From NCBI RefSeq assembly GCF_019334725.1, contig NZ_CP079818.1:1550001-1614000 (forward strand): 64,000 nt of DNA, read 5' to 3'. This document shows positions 52,566 through 61,930 of the stretch, piece by piece (the stretch's first letter is position 1; the number at the start of each line of letters is the position of its first letter). This DNA is from Neisseria perflava (GTDB lineage Bacteria > Pseudomonadota > Gammaproteobacteria > Burkholderiales > Neisseriaceae). A program made the translations under genes and the position numbers. The notes beneath the pieces were generated by a model. That model was not told the origin of the DNA, searched no databases, and saw only the letters and a program-made list of their open reading frames with translations.

Positions 52566-54419
52566 TTATTCGGCAGCATTATTAACTTGCTGTGCGCCTT
52601 GCTTACGATCGATTTTTTTATCCAAATACTGGAGTAAATTATCGAACACATTGGCAGAAAGCTGCTGAACCAAAGCCTGTTTGGCAGCCGGAATCTGTGA
52701 ATCGGCATTTTCAGGAGCAGAAACGCTCTGAACTTCCATAATCACCGGCGCAGGCATACCTTCCAACAATGTATACGCAGGTTTGCCGCCGACAGGACGC
52801 GCTTTCAGCAAAGCCGCATAAGCTTCCGGAGACATGGTTTTACGTGCATCTTGTGCGCTCAATTGAGAAACAGGCGACCATTGAATATCGGCAGCTTTAC
52901 CGGCTTTCAATGCGGCCAAAGTTTCTTGGGCTTTCTTCTCCGCCAGTTTGGCAGCTTCAGAGCGCAGATATGCTGCACGGACAGTGTCTTTGACTTCTGC
53001 AAATGGTGCAATTTTCTCTTCGCGCACTTCTTTCGCACGAATGACCCAAACGGTATCGTTGTTGATGGCGATCACTTCAGAATTGTGTTTTTTCTTCAGT
53101 ACATCATCACTAAACGCGGCATTAATCAATGCTTCAGGCAAGCCGGCTTCCTTCGCGCCCGCTTTGGTCACCCACTCATCCAAGTTTTCCACTTTCAAAC
53201 CTGAATTGGCGGCTGCTTTTGCCAAAGAAGATGGATCATTGAAGGCATCTTCACCCAATTTTTCTTTAGCGGCATTAAAGGCAGAAGCTGCTTTTTTCAG
53301 TTTCAAGGCTGCTTCGATACGCGCTTTGGCTTGTTCCAAAGTCGGCTCAGCTTCGACATTCAAAACTTTGATAACGTGATAACCCAAAGATGATTTAACG
53401 GTATCGCTGACTTCGCCTTTGCCCAATGCAAATGCCGCTTTATCAAATTCAGGTCCAAAGCCACTGCCGCCGCTTTTGCTCAGGTAGCCCAAATTGCCGC
53501 CTTTGTTGCTGCTAGACAAATCTTTGGAGTACTTGGCCGCCAGCTCGGCGAAAGCATCTGGGTGCGCTTTGAGCTCTGCAGCCATTTTATCTACTTCGGC
53601 TTTAATTTCCGCATTGCTTGCTTCATCTCCGTTAGGCATAACAGGAATGAAAATATGCGCAATTTCGGCTCTTGGCGACAAATCTACGCTTTTGCTGTCG
53701 TAAGCTTTTTGTACTTCTTCTGCGCTGACGGTTTGCTTGTCAGCCAAATCTTTGATGTTCAAAGCCACATATTCCAGCTTAACGGCTTGAGGAATCAAGT
53801 AATCTTTCTTATGCGCTTCATAATACTTTTGCAAAGCCGCATCATCTACTTTTACTTGTGCCGCAAATGCTTCAGGGCTGAAAGTAAATGAACGGATGGT
53901 ACGTGTTGCTTGAGTCAGGTTAATCAACTGACGCGCTTGCGCATCGCTGACCAACGCACCGTTTTGCACCAAATTCAACAGATTTTGCAATTGGAACTGT
54001 TCACGGATGTCTTCAACAAACTGATCCTCCGTCATTTTGCGCTGATCCAAATACTTCTTGAGCAAATCCTGACTGAATTTGCCAGAAGCATCATGGAAAT
54101 TCGGATCATCCACGATAACTTGCTTGATTTGTTCCTGAGACACAGCAATGCCCATCAGCTTGGCACCCTGCTTCAGGTAAGCTCTTTGCAATAAAGATTG
54201 GAATATCGCATCACGCGAAGGCGCATTATTGCCGGCAGCCTGCTCATTTTGTATCGCAATCTGTAAAGCATGCTCGCTGACCTTCTCATCCCCGACTTTG
54301 ACAATGTAATCAGAACCCGGCGAAGACAAGTTATTGGCACCGAATCCGATAAAGGTCAGACCGATGATACCTAAAACAATCTGGGCGGGTGTTTTATATT
54401 TTTCAACAATATGGAACAT
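52566..54419 (-). CDS. ppiD: peptidyl-prolyl cis-trans isomerase / periplasmic chaperone PpiD
   Basis: 617 residues. A single N-terminal membrane anchor (IVLGIIGLTFIGFGANNL) leads to a SurA-like N-domain, a parvulin (PPIC) domain (IAHIFIPVMPNG ... YSKDLSSSNKGGNLGYLSKSG, about 255-350) and a C-terminal domain. PpiD sits at the SecYEG exit and assists folding of outer-membrane and periplasmic proteins. The Ala-rich tail is typical of the neisserial version. Confidence 0.93.
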   Translation of the reverse strand: MFHIVEKYKTPAQIVLGIIGLTFIGFGANNLSSPGSDYIVKVGDEKVSEHALQIAIQNEQAAGNNAPSRDAIFQSLLQRAYLKQGAKLMGIAVSQEQIKQVIVDDPNFHDASGKFSQDLLKKYLDQRKMTEDQFVEDIREQFQLQNLLNLVQNGALVSDAQARQLINLTQATRTIRSFTFSPEAFAAQVKVDDAALQKYYEAHKKDYLIPQAVKLEYVALNIKDLADKQTVSAEEVQKAYDSKSVDLSPRAEIAHIFIPVMPNGDEASNAEIKAEVDKMAAELKAHPDAFAELAAKYSKDLSSSNKGGNLGYLSKSGGSGFGPEFDKAAFALGKGEVSDTVKSSLGYHVIKVLNVEAEPTLEQAKARIEAALKLKKAASAFNAAKEKLGEDAFNDPSSLAKAAANSGLKVENLDEWVTKAGAKEAGLPEALINAAFSDDVLKKKHNSEVIAINNDTVWVIRAKEVREEKIAPFAEVKDTVRAAYLRSEAAKLAEKKAQETLAALKAGKAADIQWSPVSQLSAQDARKTMSPEAYAALLKARPVGGKPAYTLLEGMPAPVIMEVQSVSAPENADSQIPAAKQALVQQLSANVFDNLLQYLDKKIDRKQGAQQVNNAAE

Positions 54420-54564
54420 ATTTATCCGAAAGAAAAGTTTGGCGCGGCAGCCTGAAAATGCTGCCGCAAAAATCTTAAAATCCTGAAAACAGGCTCAAAG
54501 CGCGTATTGTAACGTATTTTTTCGAGGCTTGCTTTTTCAGACGGCCTAAAAACCTAAAAATGCC

Positions 54565-54912
54565 TTATCCGAAAATTTCCTGATACGCTTCTACTGAAAA
54601 TCCGACATGAACCTGTCCTTCTTTGACCAATACAGGCCGCTTGATGATACTGGGATTTCCCACCATCAAAGAAATCGCACCTTCTTTTGTCGCGGCAGAT
54701 TCTTGCGCATCTTTATCCAACTTGCGCCAAGTCGTACCTCTTTTATTGAGCAAAATTTCCAAAGCCGCCTGCTCCAGCCAGCCATCAATCAATTCGGCAG
54801 TCGGGGCGTTTTTCTTAAAATCTACAAACTCAAACTCGATGCCGTTTTCCGCCAACCAACTGCGCGCTTTTTTAACCGTATCGCAATTGGGAATACCGTA
54901 TAGTTTTATCAT
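54565..54912 (-). CDS. ArsC/Spx-like reductase (YffB type)
   Basis: 115 residues, one ArsC-family thioredoxin-like domain. A single Cys in the N-terminal GIPNCDTVKKAR replaces the redox CxxC, and the family Arg-containing patches KRGTTWRKL and KRPVLVKEG are present. YffB proteins are glutathione-dependent reductases of unknown natural substrate; arsenate reduction is not implied. It lies on the same strand between rnr and ppiD. Confidence 0.87.
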   Translation of the reverse strand: MIKLYGIPNCDTVKKARSWLAENGIEFEFVDFKKNAPTAELIDGWLEQAALEILLNKRGTTWRKLDKDAQESAATKEGAISLMVGNPSIIKRPVLVKEGQVHVGFSVEAYQEIFG

Positions 54913-54993
54913 CTTATTTATCCTTGGTTTTATTCATAAAATCACGAATTCAGGCCGTCTGAAACTTTTCAGACGGCCTGAATTGAATGCTAC

Positions 54994-57489
54994 TTATTTC
55001 TTAGCAGCTTTCTTCACTTTAATCTTCACGCTTTTACCTTGAGCATTATTTTTACGCCCGGCTTTGACGGAAGCTGTTTTCGCCTGCGCTTTTTTCTTGC
55101 TTGCGGCTTTAGGTTTGCTTGGCTTAGTAGGCTTAGAGGCAGGTTTACTTTTCACCTTGCTCTTCTTTGCCTTCACAGGAGTAGCCAACGCTTCATCAAT
55201 TTCTTTAGCCGAAAGTTTACGCTTACGCTTTTCGACAGGCTTGTCAGCAGCTGTCGGCTTACTCACAGGTTTCGCTTTTCTTCCGCCGCGTTTCTTACCG
55301 ACTGAACCGCCGCTGATTAAGGTCAAATCAATCTTGCTGGTATCCAAATCGGCACGCGCGACTTTTACAGTAACCGTATCGCCCATATTGAAACGGACAC
55401 CGCTGCGTTCGCCCTCAATTGCCATAATTTCAGGACGGAAGTTGAAATAATCCTCTCCCAAATCGCTGATGTGTACCAAACCGTCGATATGAATGTCGTC
55501 CAAGGTTACAAAAATACCGAAGCTTGTCATGCCCGAAATCTTACCACTAAAGACTTCGCCGACTTTGTCGCGCATATAATAAGTTTTCAGCCAGTTTTCC
55601 ACATCGCGGCTGGCATCATCGGCTCGGCGCTCGCAGAAAGAGGTATGTACGCCCAAAGCCTGCCAGGTTTTATTGGGTTGATAAGTTTGTCCGTTCAATA
55701 CAGCTTTGATGGCACGATGCACCGTCAAATCCGGATAACGGCGGATAGGCGAAGTAAAGTGTGCATATGCACCATAAGCCAAACCAAAGTGACCGTCGCA
55801 ATGCGGCTCATAAACCGCCTGTTGCATAGAACGCAACATCATCACTTGCAACAGCTCCGCATCCGGACGGTTTTTAAATTGTTCGGCAAGCGCAGCATAG
55901 TCTTTCGGCGTCGGATTATCGCCGCCGCCCAAACTCAGACCCAGCAAACCAAGCTGCTCGCGTAAAGTAGCCAGTTTTTCGGGAGTCGGGCCCAAGTGAT
56001 TGCGGAACAAAGCCGTATGTTTGTTTTTCAGCAAGAACTCTGCCGCGCAAACATTCGCCGCCAGCATACATTCTTCAATCAGCTTGTGCGCATCGTTGCG
56101 TACAACGGGAACAATCTTGTCGATTTTACCGTTGTCGTCGAAAATCATCTGGGTTTCAATGCTCTCAAACTCAACCGCGCCACGCTCGAAACGTTTTTTC
56201 TGCAAGATTTTGAATAATTTATACAGAGTATCGATTTGCGGTTTAAACGGATGATCCCGGCCGTCTGAAATCCAATCCCAAACTTGATTATAAGTCAGTC
56301 GCGCATGCGAACGCATTACTGCCGGATAGAAACGGTATTCCTTGATATTGCCGGCATAAGTAATCACCATATCGCACACCATACACAGGCGTTCGACATC
56401 AGGATTGAGCGAGCAGATGCCGTTGGACAAATTCTCCGGCAGCATCGGAATCACACGGCGCGGGAAATACACGCTGGTACTGCGTTCTTGAGCATCTACA
56501 TCAATCGTGTCATCAGGGCGGACATAATGACTGACATCGGCTATCGCCACCACCAAGCGGTAATTGCGGCCGATTTTTTCGGCAAAAACCGCATCGTCAA
56601 AGTCCCGCGCAGTTTCGCCATCGATGGTTACCAGAGGCAAATCTCGTAGGTCCACGCGCCCTTTCAAGTCGGTTTTACGCACATGATCGGGAATTTTCTT
56701 CGCAGCTTTGACACACGCTTCGCTAAATTGGTGCGGCAAATGGTGCTTGCGCACGGCGATTTCGATTTCCATACCGCTGTCGGCATAATCACCCAATACT
56801 TCAATAATTTTCGCTACGGCAGGGCGGTTTTGCTCGGGGTAAGTCTCAATTTCACCAACAATGACTTGACCGGATTGCGGTTTAAAGCGCGCTACACTTT
56901 CAGGTTCCAAAACAATGCTTTGATTCAAACGTTTGTCTTCTGCCTCCAAAATCGCCACGCCGCGATCCATATAAAAACGGCCGACCACTTTAGACTGCGC
57001 ACGCTCCACCACATCCAAAACCGTACCTTCGCGACGGCCTCTGCGGTCGATACCGGCAGGACGCACGGTAACAATATCCCCGTGCATCACGCCGCGCATC
57101 TGACGCTCATACAAGACGAAATCGCCCTCACCTGTCGGCGTAAGCGGCACGGCAAAACCAAAACCGTCTTTATGCGCTTCGACACGGCATTTAACCAATG
57201 CCAATTTTTCTGCCGCACACACCGCCCCACGTCGATTAATCAACACCTGGCCATCGCGTGCCATCGCTTTCAGACGGCGCTCGAAGAATTCATATTCATC
57301 TTCTGTAATCGACAATTCATGTGCCAAAGCTTCGATTTTTGTCGGCACACCTTTTTGTTCCAATAATTCAATGACCCATTCACGGCTGGGCAACGGATGA
57401 GCGTAACGTTGTTTCTCCCGCTCCAAATACGGGTCTTTTTCTCGTAAATTTAAAGATTTAGTATTTTTGTTCATTTTGATAGTTGACAT
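54994..57489 (-). CDS. rnr: ribonuclease R
   Basis: 3'-5' exoribonuclease that degrades structured RNA. 831 residues. Domains in order: N-terminal cold-shock domains (DGQVLINRRGAVCAAEK, HKDGFGFAVP), the RNB catalytic core (IDGETARDFDDAVFAE with the catalytic Asp cluster), S1 (GKISGMTSFGIFVTLDDIHIDGLVHIS) and a long Lys-rich tail. The ATG at 57489 has AAAGA upstream; its region also holds the -35 of the tRNA promoter on the other strand. An uptake-sequence hairpin follows at about 54950-54985. Confidence 0.96.
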   Translation of the reverse strand: MSTIKMNKNTKSLNLREKDPYLEREKQRYAHPLPSREWVIELLEQKGVPTKIEALAHELSITEDEYEFFERRLKAMARDGQVLINRRGAVCAAEKLALVKCRVEAHKDGFGFAVPLTPTGEGDFVLYERQMRGVMHGDIVTVRPAGIDRRGRREGTVLDVVERAQSKVVGRFYMDRGVAILEAEDKRLNQSIVLEPESVARFKPQSGQVIVGEIETYPEQNRPAVAKIIEVLGDYADSGMEIEIAVRKHHLPHQFSEACVKAAKKIPDHVRKTDLKGRVDLRDLPLVTIDGETARDFDDAVFAEKIGRNYRLVVAIADVSHYVRPDDTIDVDAQERSTSVYFPRRVIPMLPENLSNGICSLNPDVERLCMVCDMVITYAGNIKEYRFYPAVMRSHARLTYNQVWDWISDGRDHPFKPQIDTLYKLFKILQKKRFERGAVEFESIETQMIFDDNGKIDKIVPVVRNDAHKLIEECMLAANVCAAEFLLKNKHTALFRNHLGPTPEKLATLREQLGLLGLSLGGGDNPTPKDYAALAEQFKNRPDAELLQVMMLRSMQQAVYEPHCDGHFGLAYGAYAHFTSPIRRYPDLTVHRAIKAVLNGQTYQPNKTWQALGVHTSFCERRADDASRDVENWLKTYYMRDKVGEVFSGKISGMTSFGIFVTLDDIHIDGLVHISDLGEDYFNFRPEIMAIEGERSGVRFNMGDTVTVKVARADLDTSKIDLTLISGGSVGKKRGGRKAKPVSKPTAADKPVEKRKRKLSAKEIDEALATPVKAKKSKVKSKPASKPTKPSKPKAASKKKAQAKTASVKAGRKNNAQGKSVKIKVKKAAKK

Positions 57490-57510
57490 TCTTTTTTTAA
57501 AATATATAAT
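57483..57510 (+). promoter_or_regulatory. consensus promoter of the tRNA operon
   Basis: Perfect -35 TTGACA (57483-57488), 16-bp spacer, perfect -10 TATAAT (57505-57510). The -35 overlaps the start codon of rnr on the opposite strand. Transcription should start near 57517 and read three tRNAs. Confidence 0.85.
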
Positions 57511-57568
57511 AGCTGCTTCTTCGCAGTTCAGGTATTCAACTGTACCTTAAATTGAAGAATAAAGCAAA

Positions 57569-57655
57569 GCCCAGGTGGCGGAATTGGTAGACGCGCTAGC
57601 TTCAGGTGCTAGTGTCCTCACGGGCGTGGAAGTTCGAGTCTTCTCCTGGGCACCA
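57569..57655 (+). tRNA. tRNA-Leu (CAG), copy 1
   Basis: 87 nt with CCA encoded. Acceptor stem GCCCAGG / CCTGGGC, anticodon loop TTCAGGT giving CAG, and the long variable arm TGTCC-TCAC-GGGCG expected for tRNA-Leu. Confidence 0.97.
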
Positions 57656-57693
57656 AATATTTTGGTACTTCTTTGCTTAAGAAAATTTAAATT

Positions 57694-57780
57694 GCCCAGG
57701 TGGCGGAATTGGTAGACGCGCTAGCTTCAGGTGCTAGTATCCTCACGGGTGTGGAAGTTCGAGTCTTCTCCTGGGCACCA
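57694..57780 (+). tRNA. tRNA-Leu (CAG), copy 2
   Basis: 87 nt, CCA encoded, 38 bp after copy 1 and identical except for two positions in the variable arm (TATCC-TCAC-GGGTG). The two changes replace one G-C pair by A-U, so the stem is kept. Confidence 0.97.
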
Positions 57781-57842
57781 CTGATAAATCAATAAGTCAA
57801 GTTTTTACATTATTCTGATAACAAGTCAGGATAATAGTCCAC

Positions 57843-57933
57843 AGAGAGGTGGATGAGTGGTTTAAGTCGCACGCCTGGAAAGCGTGTATACGTGAATAGC
57901 GTATCGAGGGTTCGAATCCCTTCCTCTCTGCCA
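57843..57933 (+). tRNA. tRNA-Ser (GGA)
   Basis: 91 nt with CCA encoded. Acceptor stem AGAGAGG / CCTCTCT, anticodon stem CACGC / GCGTG around loop CTGGAAA (anticodon GGA), and a long class II variable arm. Confidence 0.96.
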
Positions 57934-57941
57934 TAGATACT

Positions 57942-57969
57942 AAAGACACTAGCTAACGGTGTCTTTTTT
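57942..57969 (+). terminator. tRNA operon terminator
   Basis: An 8-bp stem (AAAGACAC / GTGTCTTT) with a 9-nt loop and six T. Confidence 0.85.
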
Positions 57970-58087
57970 CATATCTGCCCTTCTTAAAAATATTACATCA
58001 CACTTTTATTTCCCTTACATTTATTTCCCTTACATTCTAATCAGAAACCTCCGACGCATTCTTGTCTTATACTAAACCGTAATGATT

Positions 58088-58120
58088 AAAGGCCGTCTGA
58101 AAGTTTTCAGACGGCCTCTT
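58088..58120 (-). terminator. DUS terminator of the nuclease gene
   Basis: AAAGGCCGTCTGAAA and TTTCAGACGGCCT form a hairpin 10 bp past the nuclease stop. Confidence 0.78.
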
Positions 58121-58129
58121 TCTTAAAAT

Positions 58130-58867
58130 CTACCAAATCCCAAACCATTGTTTATCAGACTGCTTTTTATTGCCGTTCTGCTGCTCGTGGTTTTGACGGC
58201 GAAATTGCCAAGGTGCTTGCGGATTGTCTTTTTTCCATAAGCCTTTACGCTTTTCCTTGGCTTGTTTTTGTGCTGCCGAATAGTCGGTGTAAGCGGTTTT
58301 ACTTTGTTGTTTTTTGGCATAACTTTCATAATGCCATGCGGCGCCATCCCGTATTTGCATCAAATTCAAATCAATCGTGCCGACTGATACTTGGGCAACT
58401 TCGCGCTGGTAGCGGTCGGCTTCAAACACGCGGACTTTGGCTTTTTTATGCAATGCTGCATCAATCAGATTGTCTCGTGATTGCGTACCATAAGCCTGGT
58501 TGATTTCCGGCGCATCGACATATGCCATGCGGATTTTGTGTTTCCTGCCGTCGCTATCGATAATGTGCATGGTATCGCCATCATGGATTTTGATGATTTT
58601 TCCGTTGTATGTGTAGGATTGTCGCGATGACTTTTGTTTTTGTTCCGGTTTGGGTTTAGCTTCGGCTTTAGTGTCAGATGTGGCTTTGACGACATTTTCA
58701 CCCAGCCATTCATTGACCTTTTCTAAACCGATATTGTCGCCTTGTGCCAATGTTGCAGCAACGCTTACCCCTGTACGAATCACCTCAGTATCACGTGAAC
58801 TGTAACCAAGTGCGCCCAAAACGGATACAACAACAGGCAACCATTTTATAATTTTACTGATTTGCAT
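58130..58867 (-). CDS. secreted staphylococcal-nuclease-like thermonuclease
   Basis: 245 residues. An N-terminal hydrophobic segment (IIKWLPVVVSVLGALGYSS) exports or anchors it. The SNase domain spans about 95-225: KIIKIHDGDTMHIID, then the metal and catalytic region with HKIRMAYVDAPE and RDNLIDAAL. The family's catalytic Arg and Asp/Glu residues are kept in DAPE and the DR(Y) motif (EADRYQREVAQ). The gonococcal homologue Nuc degrades neutrophil extracellular traps; that role is only inferred here. Confidence 0.9.
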   Translation of the reverse strand: MQISKIIKWLPVVVSVLGALGYSSRDTEVIRTGVSVAATLAQGDNIGLEKVNEWLGENVVKATSDTKAEAKPKPEQKQKSSRQSYTYNGKIIKIHDGDTMHIIDSDGRKHKIRMAYVDAPEINQAYGTQSRDNLIDAALHKKAKVRVFEADRYQREVAQVSVGTIDLNLMQIRDGAAWHYESYAKKQQSKTAYTDYSAAQKQAKEKRKGLWKKDNPQAPWQFRRQNHEQQNGNKKQSDKQWFGIW

Positions 58868-58881
58868 ATTTTGCCAAATTG

Positions 58882-58921
58882 AAGGCCGTCTGAAAGACCT
58901 AATGCACTTTCAGACGGCCTT
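58882..58921 (-). terminator. DUS terminator of rpiA
   Basis: AAGGCCGTCTGAAAG and CTTTCAGACGGCCT pair around a 10-nt loop, just past the rpiA stop. Confidence 0.78.
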
Positions 58922-58941
58922 TTAAGATTGATTAATCTTCA

Positions 58942-59613
58942 TTAATCCTGACAAGGCAGGATGACTTTTGCGCCTTCTGCCGTACCCAAAACCAACACAT
59001 CTGCGGCATCGCGGGCAAAAATACCGTTTTCGAGTACGCCAGTGATTTTATTGATTTCGTCTTCCATTTTCAGGGCTTGGTCGATATTGAGGCCGTGAAC
59101 ATCAACGATTTGGTTGCCATAGAAAGTAGTATAGCCGACACGCAACTCAGGCTGTCCGCCCATGGCAAGCAGTTTGCGCGACACCAGCGAACGGGCATTT
59201 TCAACCACTTCTACCGGCAATGGGAATTTACCCAAACGAGAAACATATTTGCTTTCATCGGCGATACAGACAAATTTATCGGATGCGCTGGCCACGATTT
59301 TTTCGTTCAAATGCGCACCGCCGCCGCCTTTAATCATTTGCAGCGCGTGGTTGACTTCGTCTGCGCCGTCAACATAAATCGCCAATCCCATCACTTCATT
59401 CAGTGAAACTTCTGGAATCTCGTATTTTGCCAAAAGCTCGCTGGATTTTTTAGAAGTAGACACGGCACCCTTAATTTTCTTACCGCTTTTACCCAAAGCT
59501 TCAATAAAAAAGTTGATGGTAGAGCCGGTACCGATACCGATGTATTCGTTTTCAGGAACAAATTCCACCGCTTTTTCGGCGGCAATGCGTTTAAGTTCGT
59601 CTTGAGTTGCCAT
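58942..59613 (-). CDS. rpiA: ribose-5-phosphate isomerase A
   Basis: Interconverts ribose 5-phosphate and ribulose 5-phosphate. 223 residues. Phosphate-binding loop YIGIGTGSTINFFIEAL, catalytic region YVDGADEVNHALQMIKGGGGAHLNEKIVA, and the C-terminal TGVLENGIFARDAADVLVLG agree with RpiA. It stands between the nuclease and ispF. Confidence 0.96.
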   Translation of the reverse strand: MATQDELKRIAAEKAVEFVPENEYIGIGTGSTINFFIEALGKSGKKIKGAVSTSKKSSELLAKYEIPEVSLNEVMGLAIYVDGADEVNHALQMIKGGGGAHLNEKIVASASDKFVCIADESKYVSRLGKFPLPVEVVENARSLVSRKLLAMGGQPELRVGYTTFYGNQIVDVHGLNIDQALKMEDEINKITGVLENGIFARDAADVLVLGTAEGAKVILPCQD

Positions 59614-59656
59614 GTTGTCAGTCTTTCAGTTTGAATAATAAAGTAATTTTAAGCTC

Positions 59657-60136
59657 TTAGGCTTTAATCAGCAATACTGCCGCTTGCGCTTCAATGGCTT
59701 CCATACGTCCCAGATAGCCAAGTTTTTCGTTGGTTTTGCCCTTGATATTCACGCAGTTTGCAGGCAAACCCAAATCTGCGGCGATATTAGCGCGCATTGC
59801 CGGAATATGCGGCGCAAGTTTTGGCTTTTGCGCAATCACGGTCGTATCGACATTAACCACCTTCCAACCCAATTTCTGCACGCTTTGATAAGCCTCACGC
59901 AACAGCACACGGCTGTCGGCATCTTTGAACTCGGCGGCAGTATCAGGAAAATGGCTGCCGATATCGCCCAAACCGGCCGCACCCAACAGGGCATCGGTAA
60001 TCGCATGCAAGAGCGCATCGGCATCTGAATGACCCAGCAAGCCTTTTTCAAACGGAATGTTGACGCCGCCGAGTATCAAATCTCGCCCTTCGACCAACTG
60101 ATGGACATCGTAGCCCTGTCCGATACGGATATTCAT
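59657..60136 (-). CDS. ispF: 2-C-methyl-D-erythritol 2,4-cyclodiphosphate synthase
   Basis: MEP-pathway enzyme for isoprenoid precursors. 159 residues. The zinc ligands lie in RIGQGYDVHQ (Asp, His) and GLLGHSDADALLHAI, and the CDP-binding stretch KLGYLGRMEAIEAQA is present. It follows ispD on the same strand by 32 bp. Confidence 0.97.
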   Translation of the reverse strand: MNIRIGQGYDVHQLVEGRDLILGGVNIPFEKGLLGHSDADALLHAITDALLGAAGLGDIGSHFPDTAAEFKDADSRVLLREAYQSVQKLGWKVVNVDTTVIAQKPKLAPHIPAMRANIAADLGLPANCVNIKGKTNEKLGYLGRMEAIEAQAAVLLIKA

Positions 60137-60168
60137 GTTTGTTTCCTTAAATAATGGGTTTTGATTGT

Positions 60169-60855
60169 TCAGACGGCCTTGAGCAACAATCTGACAATGT
60201 ATTCGTCTTGCGGCAGCGTCAATTTTAAATTGCGCGTATCGCCCTGCACCAAGCGTGGCCGGATACCCAGTTTTTCAACCGCTGACGCTTCATCCGTAAT
60301 CTCACTTAAATCATCAACCGATAAAGCACGGTGTAATAAGGCCGTCTGAAAAAGCTGCGGCGTTTGCGCCTGCCATAATCCTGCGCGCGCAACGGTTTCA
60401 TCAATATGATGATTGCCGTCTGAGCGCTTGAGCGTATCGGCCACCGGTATGGCCAAAATACCGCCTTCATCATTCTCACCCGCCTCATCAAGCAAACGCG
60501 TTAACGCTTCGGCAGGCAGGCAACAGCGTGCAGCATCATGAACCAAAATATTGTCTTGCGCCTCGGCCAAACCTTGCTCCAATAAAACGGACACACCATT
60601 GCGTACCGTTTCGGCACGACTTGCGCCGCCTACTCGAAAAACGCGCACTTTCTCAGACAGGGCCGTCTGAAAAACCGAATCTTCCGGCAAAAGAATAACG
60701 GCAATTAAATCTATGCGGGAGTGTTGCTCAAAAATTTCTATGGTATGTTGCAATACGGTTTTACCATTTATTTCAACATATTGTTTTGGTTTTCCTGCAC
60801 CAAATCGCGCTCCCACACCGGCAGCAGGAATCAAAGCGATATTGCGGCGTATCAT
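60169..60855 (-). CDS. ispD: 2-C-methyl-D-erythritol 4-phosphate cytidylyltransferase
   Basis: MEP-pathway enzyme preceding IspF. 228 residues. The CTP-binding Gly-rich loop ALIPAAGVGARFGAGKPKQY, VHDAARCCLPAEALTRLL and the Lys of TPQLFQTALLHRAL define it. Its ATG overlaps the dnaQ stop in ATGA, so ispD, ispF and dnaQ form a coupled unit with dnaQ first. Confidence 0.97.
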   Translation of the reverse strand: MIRRNIALIPAAGVGARFGAGKPKQYVEINGKTVLQHTIEIFEQHSRIDLIAVILLPEDSVFQTALSEKVRVFRVGGASRAETVRNGVSVLLEQGLAEAQDNILVHDAARCCLPAEALTRLLDEAGENDEGGILAIPVADTLKRSDGNHHIDETVARAGLWQAQTPQLFQTALLHRALSVDDLSEITDEASAVEKLGIRPRLVQGDTRNLKLTLPQDEYIVRLLLKAV

Positions 60856-61589
60856 GCTGACGCTCCGGCATTAGCCTCATCAGAAGTTTCGGCCTTGCGC
60901 CATACACACGCTTCGCCCAAATCGTCCAAATATTTTTCATGTGCCGCCAGCTCGTCCGCATTGGCTTTGATGACTTTCAACTGCGAGGTACGTTTGGTTT
61001 CCGCAATAACGGTTTGTTTGACTTCGCCCTCTTCTTCCGTCTCACCGCCCATCAGATCGAACTGCTGACGCGTCATGGCAAGATAGACTTCACCCAAAAG
61101 CTCGCAGTCGATTAGAGCGCCGTGCAAAACCCGTTTGCTGCGGTCAACGGAAAAGCGGTTACACAACGCATCCAAGCTTGCCTTTTGTCCCGGAAACATT
61201 TCACGTGCCATAGCCAGCGTGTCGGTCACTTTACAACCCAGTTCCTCAATAGAAGGCAAGCCCATGCGGCGAAATTCCATATTCAGGAAGCCGACGTCAA
61301 ACTTGGCATTATGGATAATCAGCTCTGCACCACGTATAAAGTCAGCAATCTGTTTACCCACTTGGGCAAACGGCGGCGCATTCTTCGCTTCCAATACTTC
61401 AATCGTCAAACCATGCACCTTCGCCGCTTCCTCCGGCATATCGCGTTCGGGATGGATATATAAATGAAGGTTGGAGTCGGTCATTTGGCGGTTGATCATT
61501 TCCAAGCCGGCAAATTCGACCAGACGGTCGCCGTTTTCAGGATAAAGACCCGTGGTCTCCGTATCGAGGATAATCTGACGTTGGCTCAT
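60852..61589 (-). CDS. dnaQ: DNA polymerase III epsilon subunit (proofreading exonuclease)
   Basis: 3'-5' exonuclease of the replicative polymerase. 245 residues from the ATG at 61589. Exo I ILDTETTGLYP carries the DxE, Exo II IHNAKFDVGFLNMEF the Asp, and Exo III HGALIDCELLGEVYLAM the HxxxxD. The C-terminal tail (about 190-245) includes the polymerase-binding segment. A longer reading from 61607 would start MQKPLT and is less likely. First gene of the dnaQ-ispD-ispF unit. Confidence 0.95.
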   Translation of the reverse strand: MSQRQIILDTETTGLYPENGDRLVEFAGLEMINRQMTDSNLHLYIHPERDMPEEAAKVHGLTIEVLEAKNAPPFAQVGKQIADFIRGAELIIHNAKFDVGFLNMEFRRMGLPSIEELGCKVTDTLAMAREMFPGQKASLDALCNRFSVDRSKRVLHGALIDCELLGEVYLAMTRQQFDLMGGETEEEGEVKQTVIAETKRTSQLKVIKANADELAAHEKYLDDLGEACVWRKAETSDEANAGASA

Positions 61590-61607
61590 GGTTAGTGGTT
61601 TCTGCAA

Positions 61608-61841
61608 TTATCAAAACGTCCTGAATCATACTGAAGGCCGTCTGAAATGTATAGTCAGCAAAACTTTAGCTGCTTTTGCAATACCCTTTTATTGCTGGAT
61701 TTTTTCAGACGGCCTTTATTCTTTTTTCATCTAATGACCATCTATTACGACATTTTTGAGTAGAAAACCCAATTTCTAAAAAATTTTTTAAATTTAATTT
61801 CTTTAATAATTAATATCTTACGTATAAATTAAATAATAGGA
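61608..61841. other. dnaQ to HugZ-like intergenic region
   Basis: Uptake sequences in inverted order at about 61635-61646 and 61705-61716 enclose 60 bp. The remainder is A+T-rich and carries no gene. The regulatory part continues at 61842. Confidence 0.6.
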
Positions 61842-61880
61842 ACAATTATCATTTGCAAATTTAAAAAATCGCCGTATAAT
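61842..61880 (+). promoter_or_regulatory. Fur-box promoter of the HugZ-like gene
   Basis: A Fur-box-like stretch ACAATTATCATTTGCAAAT (61842-61860) overlaps the -35 TTTGCA (61852-61857). After a 17-bp spacer comes a perfect -10 TATAAT (61875-61880). The ATG lies about 50 bp downstream behind AGGAG. Confidence 0.65.
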
Positions 61881-61930
61881 ACAACCCATCGAAACAAAAC
61901 AACCGCACAACAGAATGAAAGGAGAAGAAA

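Noticed and set aside
54565..54912. Arsenate reductase
   Set aside because: The ArsC fold is present, but the YffB-type sequence and lack of ars neighbours do not support arsenic detoxification.
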